From contig WOFQ01000053.1 in assembly GCA_012184525.1 (NCBI GenBank), positions 62,001-126,000 on the forward strand: DNA of 64,000 nt, given 5' to 3'. Source of the stretch: Xenoacremonium recifei (taxonomy: Eukaryota > Ascomycota > Sordariomycetes > Hypocreales > Nectriaceae). A program made the position numbers and the translations under genes. The notes under the pieces are model-generated. The model saw only the letters and a list, made by a program, of their open reading frames with translations, did not search any database and was not told the DNA's origin. Position 1 is the first letter of the stretch. Each line of letters begins with the position of its first letter. Below, piece by piece: positions 22,982 through 35,754 of this stretch.

Positions 22982-25747
22982 TCAACTAACTACTTCTGCC
23001 CGAGGGTCATGGTCATTGAAAGTATCAAGTTCAGCCCAGTTAAATGAAACCGGGCTGTTCAAAGCATTGAGGTCAAACAACTCATCCATCCAATTCGTTG
23101 AATCCTCCAAGTCGAGAATATTACACTCCAGGTTTGAAGAGGTAGCAACAGGGTCCGCAAATGGCGGGGGATCAGTCTCCTTGCCTTGATTCCTACCCGG
23201 AGCGCCTTCCATGGTTTCTGTATTTGGGTCACAAAGGTTTCCTAAATTGGCGAAAGCGGCTGTGCTGCGTTGTGTCGCTGTGTTTGAGTGAGCTTCAATG
23301 GCCCTTACTTTATCTCCCGAGTTGTCTAAGCCTGTGAATAGCTCGCTGATATGCATAGGGACTGGGACTTCGCATGCGATATCGGTCGTGGCACCTGCCT
23401 GAACTGCTGTGCGAAGCAGGGAAGGGAGATCTTTTTCTTGTGGTAACATCCCTTGGCTGATGCTGAATTCTACCGTCATAACTAGCCGCAAGTAGAAGGA
23501 TGGTTGCAAGTGCAATAGTTCTGTCCAGCTCGAAAGGGACGAATCAGATGATACCGAGATGATGGAAATCCAGCGGCTTGCCATGTTCACAACGTGCGAT
23601 ACGGCCGTCTGGACCCAGTCCACAATATAATAACGAGGCTTGTAAGTGTTCATCGCTTCAAGGAGAACTTGGAGCTGTTTTTGTTTCCGATGGCAAGAGA
23701 GCATAGCACTCCTTGATTGAAATGGGTGCGGTTGCCTGGATCCAAGTATTTTTGTGTCGATTAAATTCAGAGTAAGTGGCAAGGCAGTACAGCCCACCCT
23801 AGAAAGGTCTCAGTACGAGCCATGTCGACTACGAAGGGGCATTTGATACATACGCAGTCATAGGCAAGCGGGACACCAGCCGGAGGCGGTTCAATTCCTC
23901 GAGACTATCGGTAACTTGAGATGCAGCATCTTGCAGTTCGTCGCTTGTCTGGGCAAGGTCGGCAAAGTCAAGCGACTTAGGCAGGCAAAAACGTAGAATT
24001 TTGAAATGGCAGAGTGCTAGCCTCGCAGAACTGAAACGTGAAGGTTAGTCGAATACTCCAGATGGAGAGTTCCAACACTGACTGAAAATACATCTCTACC
24101 AAGTTGGTAAAGAGCATCAATGGAATTACGGAAGACTTCGTACAATCTCCGTGCGTAAGCGAACTGCTTAGACCTGGGCCTGGCCTCGCCCACGAGTTCT
24201 TCCAAAGTTCGAGTCTTTCTTTGCATGCTTCTAGATCTTGCGCTTCCGTTATGGACGAGGAATGGTCATTGATATCAGAAGTTAAAGTAAGCACTTTGGT
24301 CAGAACGATGCAAAGACCAACAAGCCCCTCTAGAATATCAGCAAGCTGCTGTTTTGTGGCTGGATCATAAACCTCTGAATTGTAGAATTCATCCACAAGA
24401 TCTGCCTTTCGAAGGGGAGATTGTTGATTGGGATCAAAGCTGGATGCGGGAATCTGGATTCTTTGCCGTGAAGTAAGTGGCATCAGCCGATCGCAGATGA
24501 TGCAGCACCACCATAGTCTTTTCAGGGTGTTTTGTATCGGAGTTGCCTCTGGTAGGTTGAGGCGCGGATTCTTCACCTTTGAGTCGTAATGGTCTGCGCC
24601 GACGACCCGGGCGTGATGGATGGCAACTGCTAGCCAGGTAGAGCCAAAAGGTTTATTCCCTGCCAGCGGAACTGGGATGAGGTGGGAATGCGACAACAGT
24701 AATGCCGCCTGTGAAATGGCTATTGATGATAGTTCACAGCCAAAATCATACAATAACTGCTTGGTCAGTCTTTTCCCGCCAAAGACATCAAGTCTGAGGA
24801 TTCTCGCATACTTTAGCACGCCTATAGAAAGCAGACTTCGCTTCATGTAGGGATTTAAATCCAAGCTTTGTGATGGCTTCTAGCGACGTAAACTATTGTG
24901 ATAGGTTAGCTGGCCTGGTCATGTTGGAGTGAGGACCGATATAGTACGAGCTTACGCCAGATGACACGAATAGCATAGCTTGAAGGACCAGCATTGATAT
25001 CTTTTCGTCATTTTGTGTGTCCTGCTGGTTGTATATTGCCCAAAAGTGCGCTTCGTTAATGAGAGGTAGCATTGGATGCACATGTCGGAAGTATTGCTGC
25101 AGTAACTCGTCGAGAGCAACACGGCTAGGGACAACGAAACACCCCTGGCTCCTGAGAAATTGGAGATCTTGAGGTAGAATATTTTGAATGTTGGGAGCGT
25201 GTAGGAAGGCGTATCCAGGATGGCAACCTAGACGTGGTGTTTGGAGACATGGCTGTGACATGGTGGCCAGTTCCTTGTAGGAGAGAGTGGAACTCTGAGG
25301 ACTGGCATAAAGGGTACAATCCAGGACAGGATCCAGAAGGGTTGTCAGATCCTCATCAACCCAATTTCCTGCTGTGGTCGTCTTTTCCAACGCTTCGGCT
25401 GGCGGGGAATCTTGACGTGTTCCAGTTTGGTGGCCCTCTCCGGGAGTCTCTTCATCGTATCGAGTAGTAGCCGGGCTATGGCAAGGAATTTCGGAGGGAG
25501 GTTTCGGTGATGAGGGTCTTTTTCGAGATTTGGACTTAGTGCTGGCCCATAGTTAGTTACATCACATTCTCTAAATGGCATATGCAACCTACTAGGGCTT
25601 CCATCCCACGGCAAACACGCAATGCTGGCCATCGTGTATGCAATTCACGCAAGGATCAGAGGATTTGAGCGAAACACATCGGACTTTGCGGGAACGACAA
25701 CGATTGCAAGCCTTGGCGGCTCGTTTGCTGCCGTCCCTGCGTCCCAT
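22982..25747 (-). CDS. Zn2Cys6 transcription factor (cutinase-factor-like)
   Basis: About 830 aa in six exons: 25593-25747, 24956-25541, 24812-24892, 24083-24759, 23854-24030, 22982-23798. The zinc cluster is at residues about 14-43: CNRCRSRKVRC, then a long loop, CVNC and HDGQHC. The first intron (51 nt) has an ideal AACTAAC branch site and joins the cluster to a basic KSKSRKRP stretch. The middle homology begins with FLRSQGCFVVPSRVALDELLQQYF and HVHPMLPLINEAHFW, the pattern of Ctf1-type fungal regulators, and continues through an AFYRRAK/QLLYDF junction typical of this domain. The C-terminus is acidic. Ctf1-like factors control cutinase, fatty-acid and other catabolic genes. Here it is flanked by the CYP53 gene and the FAD oxidase and may regulate them (inference). 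Confidence 0.9.
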
Positions 25748-26423
25748 TTTGGGGGCTCGGTTGATCGACGGATGGATGGGAGAAAAGGCAACGAGACAAG
25801 AAGCAGGGGATCACCGGGGTATAAAGAGACTCATGAGCCTTGATGCATTGCGGGGAGGATCTGACGTCTTGGTGGGCCAGGAGCCACAACCGTCTCGATT
25901 TGCCGAGTGAAGAAGCCGGGGGATGTGAACAGGGGCTGCATCGTGCTCGTTAGGACGCGGGGTTTGACATTGCAACAGGCCTCATTGGCTCCCGTCTCAG
26001 CCGACAAGAGTTTGACTCCGCTATCCCCAGTCTTTCCTGGAATCCGGGGTTGCCGGCGCCATGTGCAAGTTCAGCCACTAAGCACCCGGCTCACCTTAGC
26101 CCTTTGTGGCGATTCCCTCTATCAAAGAGGACCTTATTCTCCTTCGCGCTGCTAACCTCAAATCGTTTTACGGGAGGGCAAGTTAATGACGTTTTGCGGC
26201 CTTGAGGGGTTTGGCACAGTGGCCCTAGTTCCTTTCCGTATCAATGATGGGCTTCACTTAGAATGTATGCACGTGCGAATACAAACACGCTGAAATCAAA
26301 AAGAAGCAATCATAATTCTATATGAGAACAAACCAGTCCCCGAAAATCACGATATCCCAGACCCATGATAACAGAACCTGCCATTAATCCCACTCTATCG
26401 GGTCATCCTGCCCCCGTCGTCAT
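25748..26423. other. Intergenic region
   Basis: 676 bp upstream of the regulator and downstream of the FAD oxidase gene, both on the minus strand. Only short overlapping open frames are present; nothing recognisable. Confidence 0.5.
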
Positions 26424-27827
26424 TCACTCGTACATTCGGTCAACAAGAAAATCAGTGAAGTTCCAAAGTGCGCCGGTAGCATGAGACAGAATAGCAGCTC
26501 CAGTATACCAAGTGCTTCGATGACCCTGTAAATCGTCCAGTCGGTTGTAAAAACCACCAGCAATATCCTCTGGAGACACGTTCAGACCGAAGGGGTAGTG
26601 GCTTGCATATGCAATCAGCTCAGCAGGCTCCAATGGGTCTGTATGATTCTTCAGCATGGCGGCCCGAACTCTATCAAAAGTTCGAAGCATGTCGCTCCGA
26701 ACGGCTTCATTGGACAAGGCCCCTGGAGAACCGTAACGGACGAGGTGTACATCCGGGAGGATAGTCGGTGACATCTGATAGAGAGCCGGTAGTTGCGGGA
26801 GGTTGAAGGGAGTATCGGTGCGGGTGTTCTGATAGGCAAAGCCCTCAGGGAGACCGGAAGCTCGTACAAGGCCAACGTACCATCCAGACTCGTTGAACCT
26901 TGAGAAGAGTGATCGCTCAGTAATGTCCATACTGAACGGCTCCATGTTACACGTCAACGGCGGAATCGAGACTAGCAATTTGTCGGCAATTATCACTCGA
27001 ATCCCATTGGGCGTTTGAACAATGAGTGAAACCCCCGAAGAGTCGCGTTGCGCTGACAATACGTGCGAGTCCACAAGGGCGTCATCCCCCAAGTACGCCT
27101 CTATCTTGTCGTACAACTCTTGGTTGTAATGGCGCTTCGTGACAAGAGCCCCTTGACCAGCAGGGTCCAGTTCTGCAAGATACTCCTCATTTAGATAACG
27201 CAATACGTAGAGTGTCGTGTGAGACAACAAAGCGCCGTAACCCTCGATGCTGTAGAAGAGGTCATATGTGCTCTGCTCCAAATCATGTTTGGCCAAAAAC
27301 TCTCCAAATGGCAGCAAGAAGTCCTCTGGGACTGGATCGGGCAGCCGAGTTGAATAGTAGAGATAAGGATACTTATTAACCTGCTGTCTGTATCCTGAGA
27401 GGTCGGTTGAGAAGTTGAAGTTGGGCAACAGTTGTCCATTGCGAAAGTCGGCGTAGTGAGGAGACCCAAAGCCGGTCTCGGACAGGGGTAGGTTGATCAT
27501 AGGGATATCGAAGCGAGCGAACTGATCGCGGATAACCTTGACATCGCCGTATCCCTGGACCCCGAAGTCAATGGTGAGATTGCTATCCGGCACATGATAC
27601 GTGTGGGTATGTCCTCCAAAGTGCGAGTGTCGTTCAACGACCGCAACACTTTTCCCAATACGACGAAGTTTAGTTGCTGCATATGTTCCCGATGATCCGC
27701 CACCGATAACCACAACATCTCTCTTTATGGTCAAGTCTGAATTGAAGGCGGTCCAGTTGCCTGGTACAGCATGGACAGCGCTGACGCCAAGGGCAACGGC
27801 AAGGGATAGTGTAACTGCAAATCTCAT
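26424..27827 (-). CDS. Secreted FAD-dependent oxidoreductase (amine-oxidase-like fold)
   Basis: About 467 aa, uninterrupted. I start at the ATG at 27827 because it opens a clear signal peptide (MRFAVTLSLAVALGVSAVHA), giving a secreted or vacuolar/ER protein; the frame stays open upstream to 27938 but without signal character. Residues about 33-60 hold the dinucleotide fold VVVIGGGSSGTYAA and the acidic end VVERHSHFGGH that binds FAD ribose. Several N-glycosylation sequons (NWT, NLT, NFS) fit passage through the secretory route. The overall type resembles flavin oxidoreductases related to beta-cyclopiazonate dehydrogenase that appear in fungal metabolite clusters. Substrate unknown. It lies between a regulator and an exporter, which fits a late oxidation step. 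Confidence 0.85.
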   Translation of the reverse strand: MRFAVTLSLAVALGVSAVHAVPGNWTAFNSDLTIKRDVVVIGGGSSGTYAATKLRRIGKSVAVVERHSHFGGHTHTYHVPDSNLTIDFGVQGYGDVKVIRDQFARFDIPMINLPLSETGFGSPHYADFRNGQLLPNFNFSTDLSGYRQQVNKYPYLYYSTRLPDPVPEDFLLPFGEFLAKHDLEQSTYDLFYSIEGYGALLSHTTLYVLRYLNEEYLAELDPAGQGALVTKRHYNQELYDKIEAYLGDDALVDSHVLSAQRDSSGVSLIVQTPNGIRVIIADKLLVSIPPLTCNMEPFSMDITERSLFSRFNESGWYVGLVRASGLPEGFAYQNTRTDTPFNLPQLPALYQMSPTILPDVHLVRYGSPGALSNEAVRSDMLRTFDRVRAAMLKNHTDPLEPAELIAYASHYPFGLNVSPEDIAGGFYNRLDDLQGHRSTWYTGAAILSHATGALWNFTDFLVDRMYE

Positions 27828-29412
27828 GATTAAATGCCAAGCTTCGAATGTGGTTGCGGTGAGTGATGAGAAGCGGTAGATTGAAGCGGTGACGAGCCCA
27901 TTTTGATAGTTCTTCATGTCGTGAGACCCCCTTTTCAACGATCATCAGGGGCCAGCTTCGCCACACAACGCTGGCTAATATTGGAAACCTCTCATAGGAC
28001 CATGTATCACTGTAGCAAGGCTTATGACGTTGATGGCGAGACGTAATACAGCAACAGTAGTCAGCGTAAGATCTGTGATGTCTCCGGGGTTCGGCTCCCG
28101 AGGTCTGTAGGGGACCCGGTCGCGACACGGAGCAAAACGGCCCCACCCGGAGCGCACATAAGAAGAATAAGACATCTAAAAGAAGAACGTGATTCTACTT
28201 CAAGGTTTCCTTCGGAGGCGAGCTTATACAAGACACGGTCATGAGCCACTCCGTGGTGACGCATGACTCTATTTCTCGGCTCACGGATGCGTGCGCTGCC
28301 TCAGAGTCGGTGCACTATTTGTCGCAATGACTGTAAGCCTACTCTTTTGCCTGATAAACGCTGTTCTGGGAAGAAAGGAATGTTTTGGGGCACAGCTTTT
28401 ATTCGGGAAATTGAGGATGGAGGCCTACTATGAAATATTCGTCGTTATAGTCGTAAAGGAACAGTCCCAGCATCTCGTATCTTTGCGTAGGCACGGTATC
28501 GATGCTTCTGCAAGGACACTCACAAAGTGCCAGGGATCCGGATTTTCTGATAACGATGTAATATGTTCCGTCGTCATCCCCAACCCCGGATGCCCGCAAC
28601 AAGCTGCTCGAATCAATTCTCGTCAAAGGAGCACAAGCTACTGTGAATACTAAATACGGATCTTTGTATGATTTTTCTGTCCATATTTGCCATTGACTAC
28701 TGTAAAGGTCCCTGTCAGCCTAATGGTTCCATTTCACAGAGTATTTTGTTCCGCCAGCAGTGTGGCTTGCTTGAAAAGAACCAGGTATGCTTCCGAAAAT
28801 TTAAGCCAGCCTTCGATTAACAACCCAGATTAACTATTACAATATCAGTAATACATGTGTTCGAAGTGATTTCATGAATTGGCCATAGGTTAGGCGATAT
28901 GGGAATAGGTCATAGAGACCTGTGCTGTGAATGGTCTTGTTCAAAGGATGGAAGGTGTCTTATGGCTTAAGATCAAAAAGTGGTTGTGTAGGAGTTCTCC
29001 GATACATGGAAAAATGAATTCCACATCTCCGAAGTCATTCAATCATGCCCCATTGTAACGTGGAAATTTCTCAGTGGCTGCCATTGTGGTGTTGAGCTCT
29101 TCGGCGCCTCGGGTCCGAGGAGACCGTAAAAGAGTTATTTACTTTCGCTCCTAATATCGGCAATTTCGGGTTATTGAATAATTGGACCGACTGAAAGCTA
29201 CCCGTATAGCTCTAAAATAAGGTCTTTCCAGTGTTTTTATAAGTAGAGAAAGTATGGATATGCATCGTTATCATTTCAATCCACTGGTTCTCGACGCAGC
29301 AATCTGCATTTTATCGCTACGAACCGCGCGTTCTGTTTTAGCCTCGATCACAAGACCTTCTTCATCTCATTCTCACACACCTCAGCGCCGATTTACATCA
29401 TCATTTTGCATC
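27828..29412. other. Divergent intergenic region
   Basis: About 1.6 kb between the FAD oxidase start and the transporter start. It holds both promoters. Frames such as 27670-28146 and 28291-28653 have no motif and no supporting splice structure. An alternative ATG for the transporter lies in frame at 29254. Confidence 0.5.
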
Positions 29413-31113
29413 ATGTCTGATACAGCAACCAAGGAACATGTCGATCGAAGCAACGGCGACGGCTCCGCCTCCAGTTCAGGTCTAGATGACGAGCAACATG
29501 AACCACGCAAGGCCATGAATGATGCTATGAGCTGGGGCATATGGATGAAGCTCTATCATACCGCCATCCCTTGCTTCCTAGCCTTTGTAATGTGGGTATT
29601 GCACAACGAAACGCTTATTCTATTTTCATGCTAATCAAGACATAACCAATTGAAGCACGTTTTCTGGATCGATCACAGTCCCTGCCACTGGTGTCTTCAT
29701 GACTGAATTCAACGTCAACCGTACCGAAGCACTCCTTCCAGGAACCTTGTACATGCTAGGCTTGGCCTTCGGGCCCCTGATCATGGCGCCCTTGTCAGAG
29801 TTCGTCGGTCGTCGTTGGCTGTACTTCGCAACTTCATCGAGTATAGTTGCTTTTGCAGGAGGCGCGGGCGCTGCGCAAAACTTTGCTACACTTCTGATTT
29901 GCCGTTTCTTCTGTGGATTCTTTGGGTCAGCCGGGGTTGCTATCGGCGCAGGAACAATCCTTGATGTTTGGGGAACGGACAAAGCTGGAGCGCTACCAAG
30001 GCTTCTCTTCATTTGTGGCCCCTTCTTGGGACCTTCACTGGGCCCATTAACGGGAGCATATGTCATGAATGAATACCATGACGATTGGAGATGGACTCAG
30101 TGGGTAGTCGCTCTGATTGGAGCTCCAATATGGATTCTGGTCCTGTTCATGAAGGAGACTTCTGAGGTCCATATCGAACGCAAGGCTAAGCACTCGGGGC
30201 GTTTCGGCATTGTGCGACTGGCATTGTCAACGCTCAAAGCGGCAGTATTTCGCTCAATGACAATGCTCACCACCGAAACTATTGCATTTTCTTTGACACT
30301 ATACACGGGATATGCGTATGCAGTGGTGTTCAGTTATTTTGCAAGCGCCACCTATGTCTACACCCTGGACTATGGATTCGATGACCGACAGATTGGTCTG
30401 TCTTTTGTCAGTGTGGTTATTGGGTATTTTCTGGCTGCGGTTGCATATGTGGTTATTGAGGGGACGCTTTATGCTCGAGCTGTGCGGCGAGCACCCAATG
30501 GTCGTCCGGCTCCCGAGCACAGATTATACAGTGGGATGGTTGGCAGCATTTTCTTGCCCATTGGTCTATTCTGGTTCGTTTAAAATCCATGCTAAAGACT
30601 CTTCCATCAAGGCTTTCGTTTTGAGTTAATGCTGATCCCGTTCTTATTATAGGTACGCATGGGCTGCTCACCGAGGCGGCAACTGGGCAAGCGTTGTGGC
30701 TAGCGGTATTCCATTTGGTCTTGGCACTTTCGTTCTCTTTGTAAGTGATTCATCTTACCCTCCAAACATCGGAGATTCTGACAATAATCCTTCTCTTAAA
30801 AGCTTTCGTCAATTGTTTACCTGGTTGAATCGTATGGGGCTGCTGTCGCGGCGTCCGGTAAGTTTGCTTCCACCTCCACTACTTCCTGACATGAACTCAC
30901 ACTGCAATAGCTCTCGCCGCAAACGGATCAGTTCGATACGCTCTCGGCGCGGTGTTTCCTTTGTTTACTATCCAAACTTACGAGAAGTTGGGGATCCATT
31001 GGGCCGGAAGCTTGTTTGCATTCCTATCTTTGGGCCTACTTCCTATCCCTTGGTTGCTATTCTATTTCGGTCACAAACTCCGGAAGAATAGCCGTTTCAT
31101 CAAAACTGCATAG
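29413..31113 (+). CDS. Major facilitator superfamily transporter, DHA1 type
   Basis: About 480 aa in five exons: 29413-29591, 29656-30573, 30653-30740, 30803-30857, 30911-31113. All junctions keep phase and rebuild membrane segments. After a hydrophilic N-terminus the first helix joins across intron 1 into a TFSGSITVPATGVF segment, followed by the loop-2 signature LSEFVGRRWLYF. The second half has a VFSYFASATYVY helix and ends in a long loop and helices (IHWAGSLFAFLSLGLLPIPW). This is the fungal polyamine/multidrug proton antiporter subgroup of the plasma membrane. Next to biosynthetic enzymes it is a plausible efflux pump for the product. An earlier in-frame ATG at 29254 would add 53 residues with no homology, so I prefer 29413. 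Confidence 0.92.
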
Positions 31114-31568
31114 ATAGAATAGTAGAGTGTAATGCGGCTATCCGGAAATTCCTCTCATAACAGCGTTATGATTTGTGAATCATTCGCGTGAGATATCAAA
31201 TATCAACTCTTTATTATCATAAATGGAGCCTGACGTCTTGTATCTCCTCCAAGAACCTGAAAAGTAGTATAGAACAACCAACATGATTCTTTTCACTGCC
31301 CTTTTATTCCTATACTTTCTTCTTCTCTCTGCATAAATGAGAGGTTCTAGATATCTTCAGTTGCATATGGGTCGTCATCATGAATCTCGTTGTCCTTTCC
31401 GGAGCTCGCTGCCATCCGCCCCTTACTGGTCCTCATCAACCCAGTTCTCGCATCTACGAATGGACTAGCCCATCTCTCCTTCCCGTCAATATCAACTTTA
31501 AAAGTTGTCGGGCCTATGCAGCTAGGATGGTAATTTATGAAAATATTCTCTCACTTCCGTGCGGGAAT
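31114..31568. other. Convergent intergenic region
   Basis: 455 bp between the transporter stop and the broken DUF4188 gene on the other strand. Nothing seen. Confidence 0.45.
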
Positions 31569-32084
31569 CTAGTAGACCTCATGCATAATGCCGAACATGC
31601 GGCCCTCCTCAGTTTTCACCTTTCCCATAGTCTCGTTATTCCAATAGTTCCAGGCCTCGCGATGTACGCCATCTGACTGATGAGAAAAGGCATACAAACC
31701 CTCATATGTTGGAAAGTACACCATGATCATGACCCCGTTAGCTGTGGCGCGCTCATTCCCCAGGTAGCTATTGGCGCCTAGGAACCCGAACTGTTCGCTA
31801 TTCTCATCCAGGTGCTGTACCATACGCTTGAAGAAATACCAATAGCTCGATAGTGTGGGTTCAAAATTCCAAGCGGATGGTTGCTGCGAGCGGCAAGCTT
31901 AATGACGACGATCGGGTTCTGCGACGGCATCGTACTGCCGGGGAACTGCGCACTGGTTTTCCCGATAACTATTCCAGAAATATAGGGACTGGTGCGAAAT
32001 ATCCAGCAAAATAAGGACTCTGTCGATAGCCCTGGTCATGACGTAAATGATGACTGGAGGAGTAGCGATACGCGTGGGAAGCAT
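31569..32084 (-). pseudogene. Broken DUF4188 (monooxygenase-like) gene
   Basis: Three consecutive minus-strand pieces look like one DUF4188 protein but lie in shifted frames. From 32084 to about 31955 a hydrophobic segment with SLYFWNSYR is read; from about 31945 to 31845 the matching frame is shifted and gives MPSQNPIVVIKLAARSNHPL; from about 31840 to 31569 the first frame returns with FGFLGANSYLGNERAT, VYFPTYEGLYAFSH, HREAWNYWN and IMHEVY. These are the usual conserved blocks in the right order. No GT..AG introns of normal size fit between the pieces. So the gene carries two compensating small indels that scramble the central block, or the sequence has errors. DUF4188 proteins are haem-binding-fold-like small proteins of uncertain function found in metabolite clusters. 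Confidence 0.65.
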
Positions 32085-33321
32085 GACAAAGAGAGAGCAC
32101 TACAGAAGAGCGCCGACCGAGATCCAACCGGGTAAGGTGAGGGCGTCACGAAGAAAGCTGCATGTCATGCAATCATTAAAAGCCAAACAGAGGAGGTTTC
32201 AAGTAGGTCTTGCGTTGGCTGGACTGAACCCAGTGAAGAACTGTGACCGTGGTCAGTCTTCAACCGGGTTGAAGATTGAAGTAAAGGAGGTAGCAGGCAT
32301 GGCCCAGGGGTTGACGAAAGGGTTGGTGTCTATGGAGTTATTGTTGATTATCAAATTATTGGTATCTTATATACTATTTCAGTCCATAAAATTGGAAGCA
32401 ATCACTTGCTCGAGATTGGATGTTTGTTTAGTTAGAAGCTAGACGTCTTGACTTGTTTATGCTTCTGATCTCATGATGAGGACGTGGCTGCCGCTTTATA
32501 CTTCTTTCTATCATCCGAACTCGACACTTGGAGCGCGACTAAAGTGTTAATCTCAAGTTGTGTTGAAAAAAATCAGTGTCTAAATGCCATACAACGACTC
32601 CGTCACCCTGATCATATACAATCGTTTCCGTACCGACTTTCGATCCCTCAACCAATCGCCGTTTGTTTATTTGAACCTAGACTGGTATATACTTACATTC
32701 AGACTCTGTTAAAGATGCCGAATCAACCCCTTGGGTTCTATTCAGCATCTTCGCAAGTTGTATGCCCGCTTTCCGCATTATTATTGATGGCGGTGCAGGG
32801 ACTAGTGCTTATGATGCCCGGCGGTTACCTGCCCTAAGCATGATGGAACCATTTACACTATTTCTACCACGCGATTTTGGTCAATTACTCAGATATGAAG
32901 GCATATGTGGGCCTGTAAGGTGTTCATACTCGTTCTTATGAGGGAGGATCCGGCGTTGACGACGAAATCTAACATGCTGCCCATGCCTAACCTCAGGGTC
33001 TTGGCCATAAATTATCGGTGTTTCAGTTCATTCCCATGTTTTCAGCTTACGACTCTGGTCGGTAAATGCATCCTTCTTCGAATTCAGCGGCACGAGAATG
33101 CCGAAACCAGGCTGGTCTTGACGCTGGATAATCCCGGACTTCTCGGCTCCGAGACGCCGAGGATGCCAACACCATTTTGCCGTCCCCACGTAATCTTAGG
33201 CCGCCGCTGCTTCGGTTCCGAAAAGGCCGAGAGGAGCACCTGAGCATTTCGTATCCTGTATCTTTCCCATAGTTGCACATTTCCCAGATCCCAAGCACCG
33301 ACGAGGTGGGCAAAGACAGTC
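32085..33321. other. Divergent intergenic region
   Basis: About 1.2 kb upstream of the third regulator. Frames at 32047-32442, 32484-32837 and 32905-33243 show no motif. Promoter plus probable non-coding DNA. Confidence 0.45.
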
Positions 33322-35754
33322 ATGCCTCGGGTACCGAAGTTGCCGTCTACCTCTTCCGACAAGGATGACATAACACCACCCTTCCGAGAATCTTCGCCGC
33401 AAAACTACAAACTAGTGCCACGGTCCTGTCGAGGTTGTCACCAGCGAAAGGTCCGCTGCGACCGTAGACAGCCTTGCAATAATTGTTCAAGACATGGTAT
33501 CACCTGTGTGTATACCACAAGGAATACTGATGCACCAAATAGAAGCGTCACTCTTCAGAACATATCCAACAGGCTCGAACGACTAGAAACCTTGCTATTA
33601 CGTTTGACTGATACTAGTCAAGTCAATACGAGAACCCTCGTCGGTCATGATGGGATTGGCAACGGTGATGAGAGGGAGGGCGAGTCTCACAGCCAATTCC
33701 AGGCTCAAGTGGGTGTCAGCGTGGATGCAATCGGAAATGCCAACCAAGACTCATCGAGTCAACGACCCTACAAGTCAACGTGGGAGCTATTATTTAATGA
33801 TGGACGAGCCGTCCCAGATACAGGCAATTCAAATATTGAAGATCCTCAACAAGATGTGAGTCTGAATGTCTTCTTATAAATTATGACGTGCTTGAAGGCC
33901 CCCTCCATGAAACCATAATGACCTATAAACCATCAACTAAACTAACATGACCTGTTTACAAGGAAGCAAGAATCGAAGAAGCTCGGCCTCCTAGTCCGGA
34001 AGCCACACTTTCGCATGCCCAGAAATGTACAAGAACTCATCACAGACTTCCCGAGGAGTCAGATACTGGTGTGCCAGTGGGCATGGTCGCTGATGTGTTG
34101 GAACTATATCCTGATACTCAGCTAGCTCTTCGCTTATGGAAAGTATACGTCAAATCGGTCGACCCGGTCCTCAAGATTTTACATATACCAACTGTGCAGA
34201 CTACTGTTATTGCAACCATCCTGGACCCGAGATCTGCGCAGCCTTCAACCGTAGCGCTCACGTTTGCCATCTACTACGCCGCCGTCACAGTCCTTTGTTA
34301 TGACGATGACGAAGACTCCGTCGACCTGCCAAGGGAAAAACCAACACTTTTAAAACGCTGCAAGACGGCCTTGGATCGCCTGCTTATCCCAAATGATCTC
34401 GCAAATCGTCCTCAATTAGAGTCACTACAGGCTCTCGCGATTTATGCGGTGAGTAAAAAGGCCTACCTAGAGATAGATCATTTTTCTCTTTGTACTTTTC
34501 ATTTCTAACATATCGCATCTGACTTAGACCTGTTTACGAGCGCATGAAATTGGCCGAAGTGTATGGGTCCTCAATGGGCTCGCGATCCGACTAGCTCAGT
34601 CTATTGGCTTGAACCGAGACGGTGCCAGCTTACGCCTTAGTCCCTTCGAAACAGAAATACGTCTTCGTCTTTGGTGGCATCTGTGTATACTTGAGTCTCG
34701 TGCCCCAGAGGACCAAGGGATTCAACCCACGGTTGATATTGGCAATTGGGGATTACGCCTTCCCCTGAATGTCAATGATGATCAAATTTACCCAGGCATG
34801 ACCAGTCTGCCAACCGAATCAACCTGTTGGACGGAAATGTCCTTCTTCTTGATTCAAACACAGGCATGCCGGTTGATACATCCCATTCTCGAGACTCCAA
34901 AAAGTCCTTCAGATGGTCTCCAGGACATCGAAGAGAAACGAAACAATCTTCGTGGTCCTGGTTATTATACAGCCACCAAATATGGCGTCACGCCGGGATC
35001 TGAAACATTGACGGATTTGCCACGGATTGCATCTCAGCATATCATCACCGCCGGCAAGAAGATGATGTTCGTGTTGCAACTACGAGAAGAGATCATTCTG
35101 CGAAAGCAAAAAGAGGAACAAGATGATACCACTCCTGACGTCCTCAAGTTGTCTTTCAAGCTGGCCTGCGAAGGGCTTGAGAGCAGCTATATCTTACTGA
35201 AGGAAGGTCTGTCGTCCAGATTCAGATGGTTCTTCAGCATGTATACGCAATGGTATGCACTTGCCTACGTTCTGCGGTGTCTTTGCAACAGCCCTTGTGG
35301 CTTCGATACAGATCGTGCCTGGTTTCTTGTCGGAGAGCTACTGCCTCGTGGGCTGAGTATTCATGACGACTCAGCTGGTGTTCAAGATGTTTATGGAAAT
35401 GCAAGCATCTGGGGTTATCTCAATCGGCTTCGACATCAAGCTTTGTCCCTGAGACAACAGGCTCAGACAACTTCAGTCACGGCAGGTCATGTAGGAAATC
35501 AACCGTTCGGTACAGGGAGGCCAACTTCGCAGGTCGTTCCGGATGCCGACATGCCACGGGCCGCAGACACGGTAGCCATGGCAAGTGGCGCATCGGCCAT
35601 ATCTGATCTAGGGCAAGAATATGTTACAAATCCCAGCCACAATGTCTTTTCATCTCTGGATCTATCAATGTCAGATATCGCGCTGTTGCCTGATTGGAAT
35701 GCGGTCATCAATGGGTGCTTGAATGATGACAATTACGAGATAAACCCATCTTGA
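33322..35754 (+). CDS. Zn2Cys6 transcription factor with fungal-specific domain
   Basis: About 748 aa in three exons, 33322-33855, 33963-34448 and 34528-35754, phase-0 introns of 107 and 79 nt. The zinc cluster is at about residues 36-63: CRGCHQRKVRC, DRRQPCNNC and HGITC. A leucine-zipper-like coiled coil follows (ISNRLERLETLLLRL). The fungal-specific domain runs from about 250 to 480, with YPDTQLALRLWKVYVKSVDPVLKILH, a TCLRAHEIGRSVW block across the second intron, and EIRLRLWWHLCILE. This type is common beside secondary-metabolite genes. It is the nearest intact regulator to the transporter and the decayed genes; which genes it controls is not visible. Confidence 0.92.

Noticed and set aside
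27828..27938. Longer N-terminus for the FAD oxidoreductase
   Set aside because: The ATG at 27827 opens directly into a textbook signal peptide; the extra residues would bury it.
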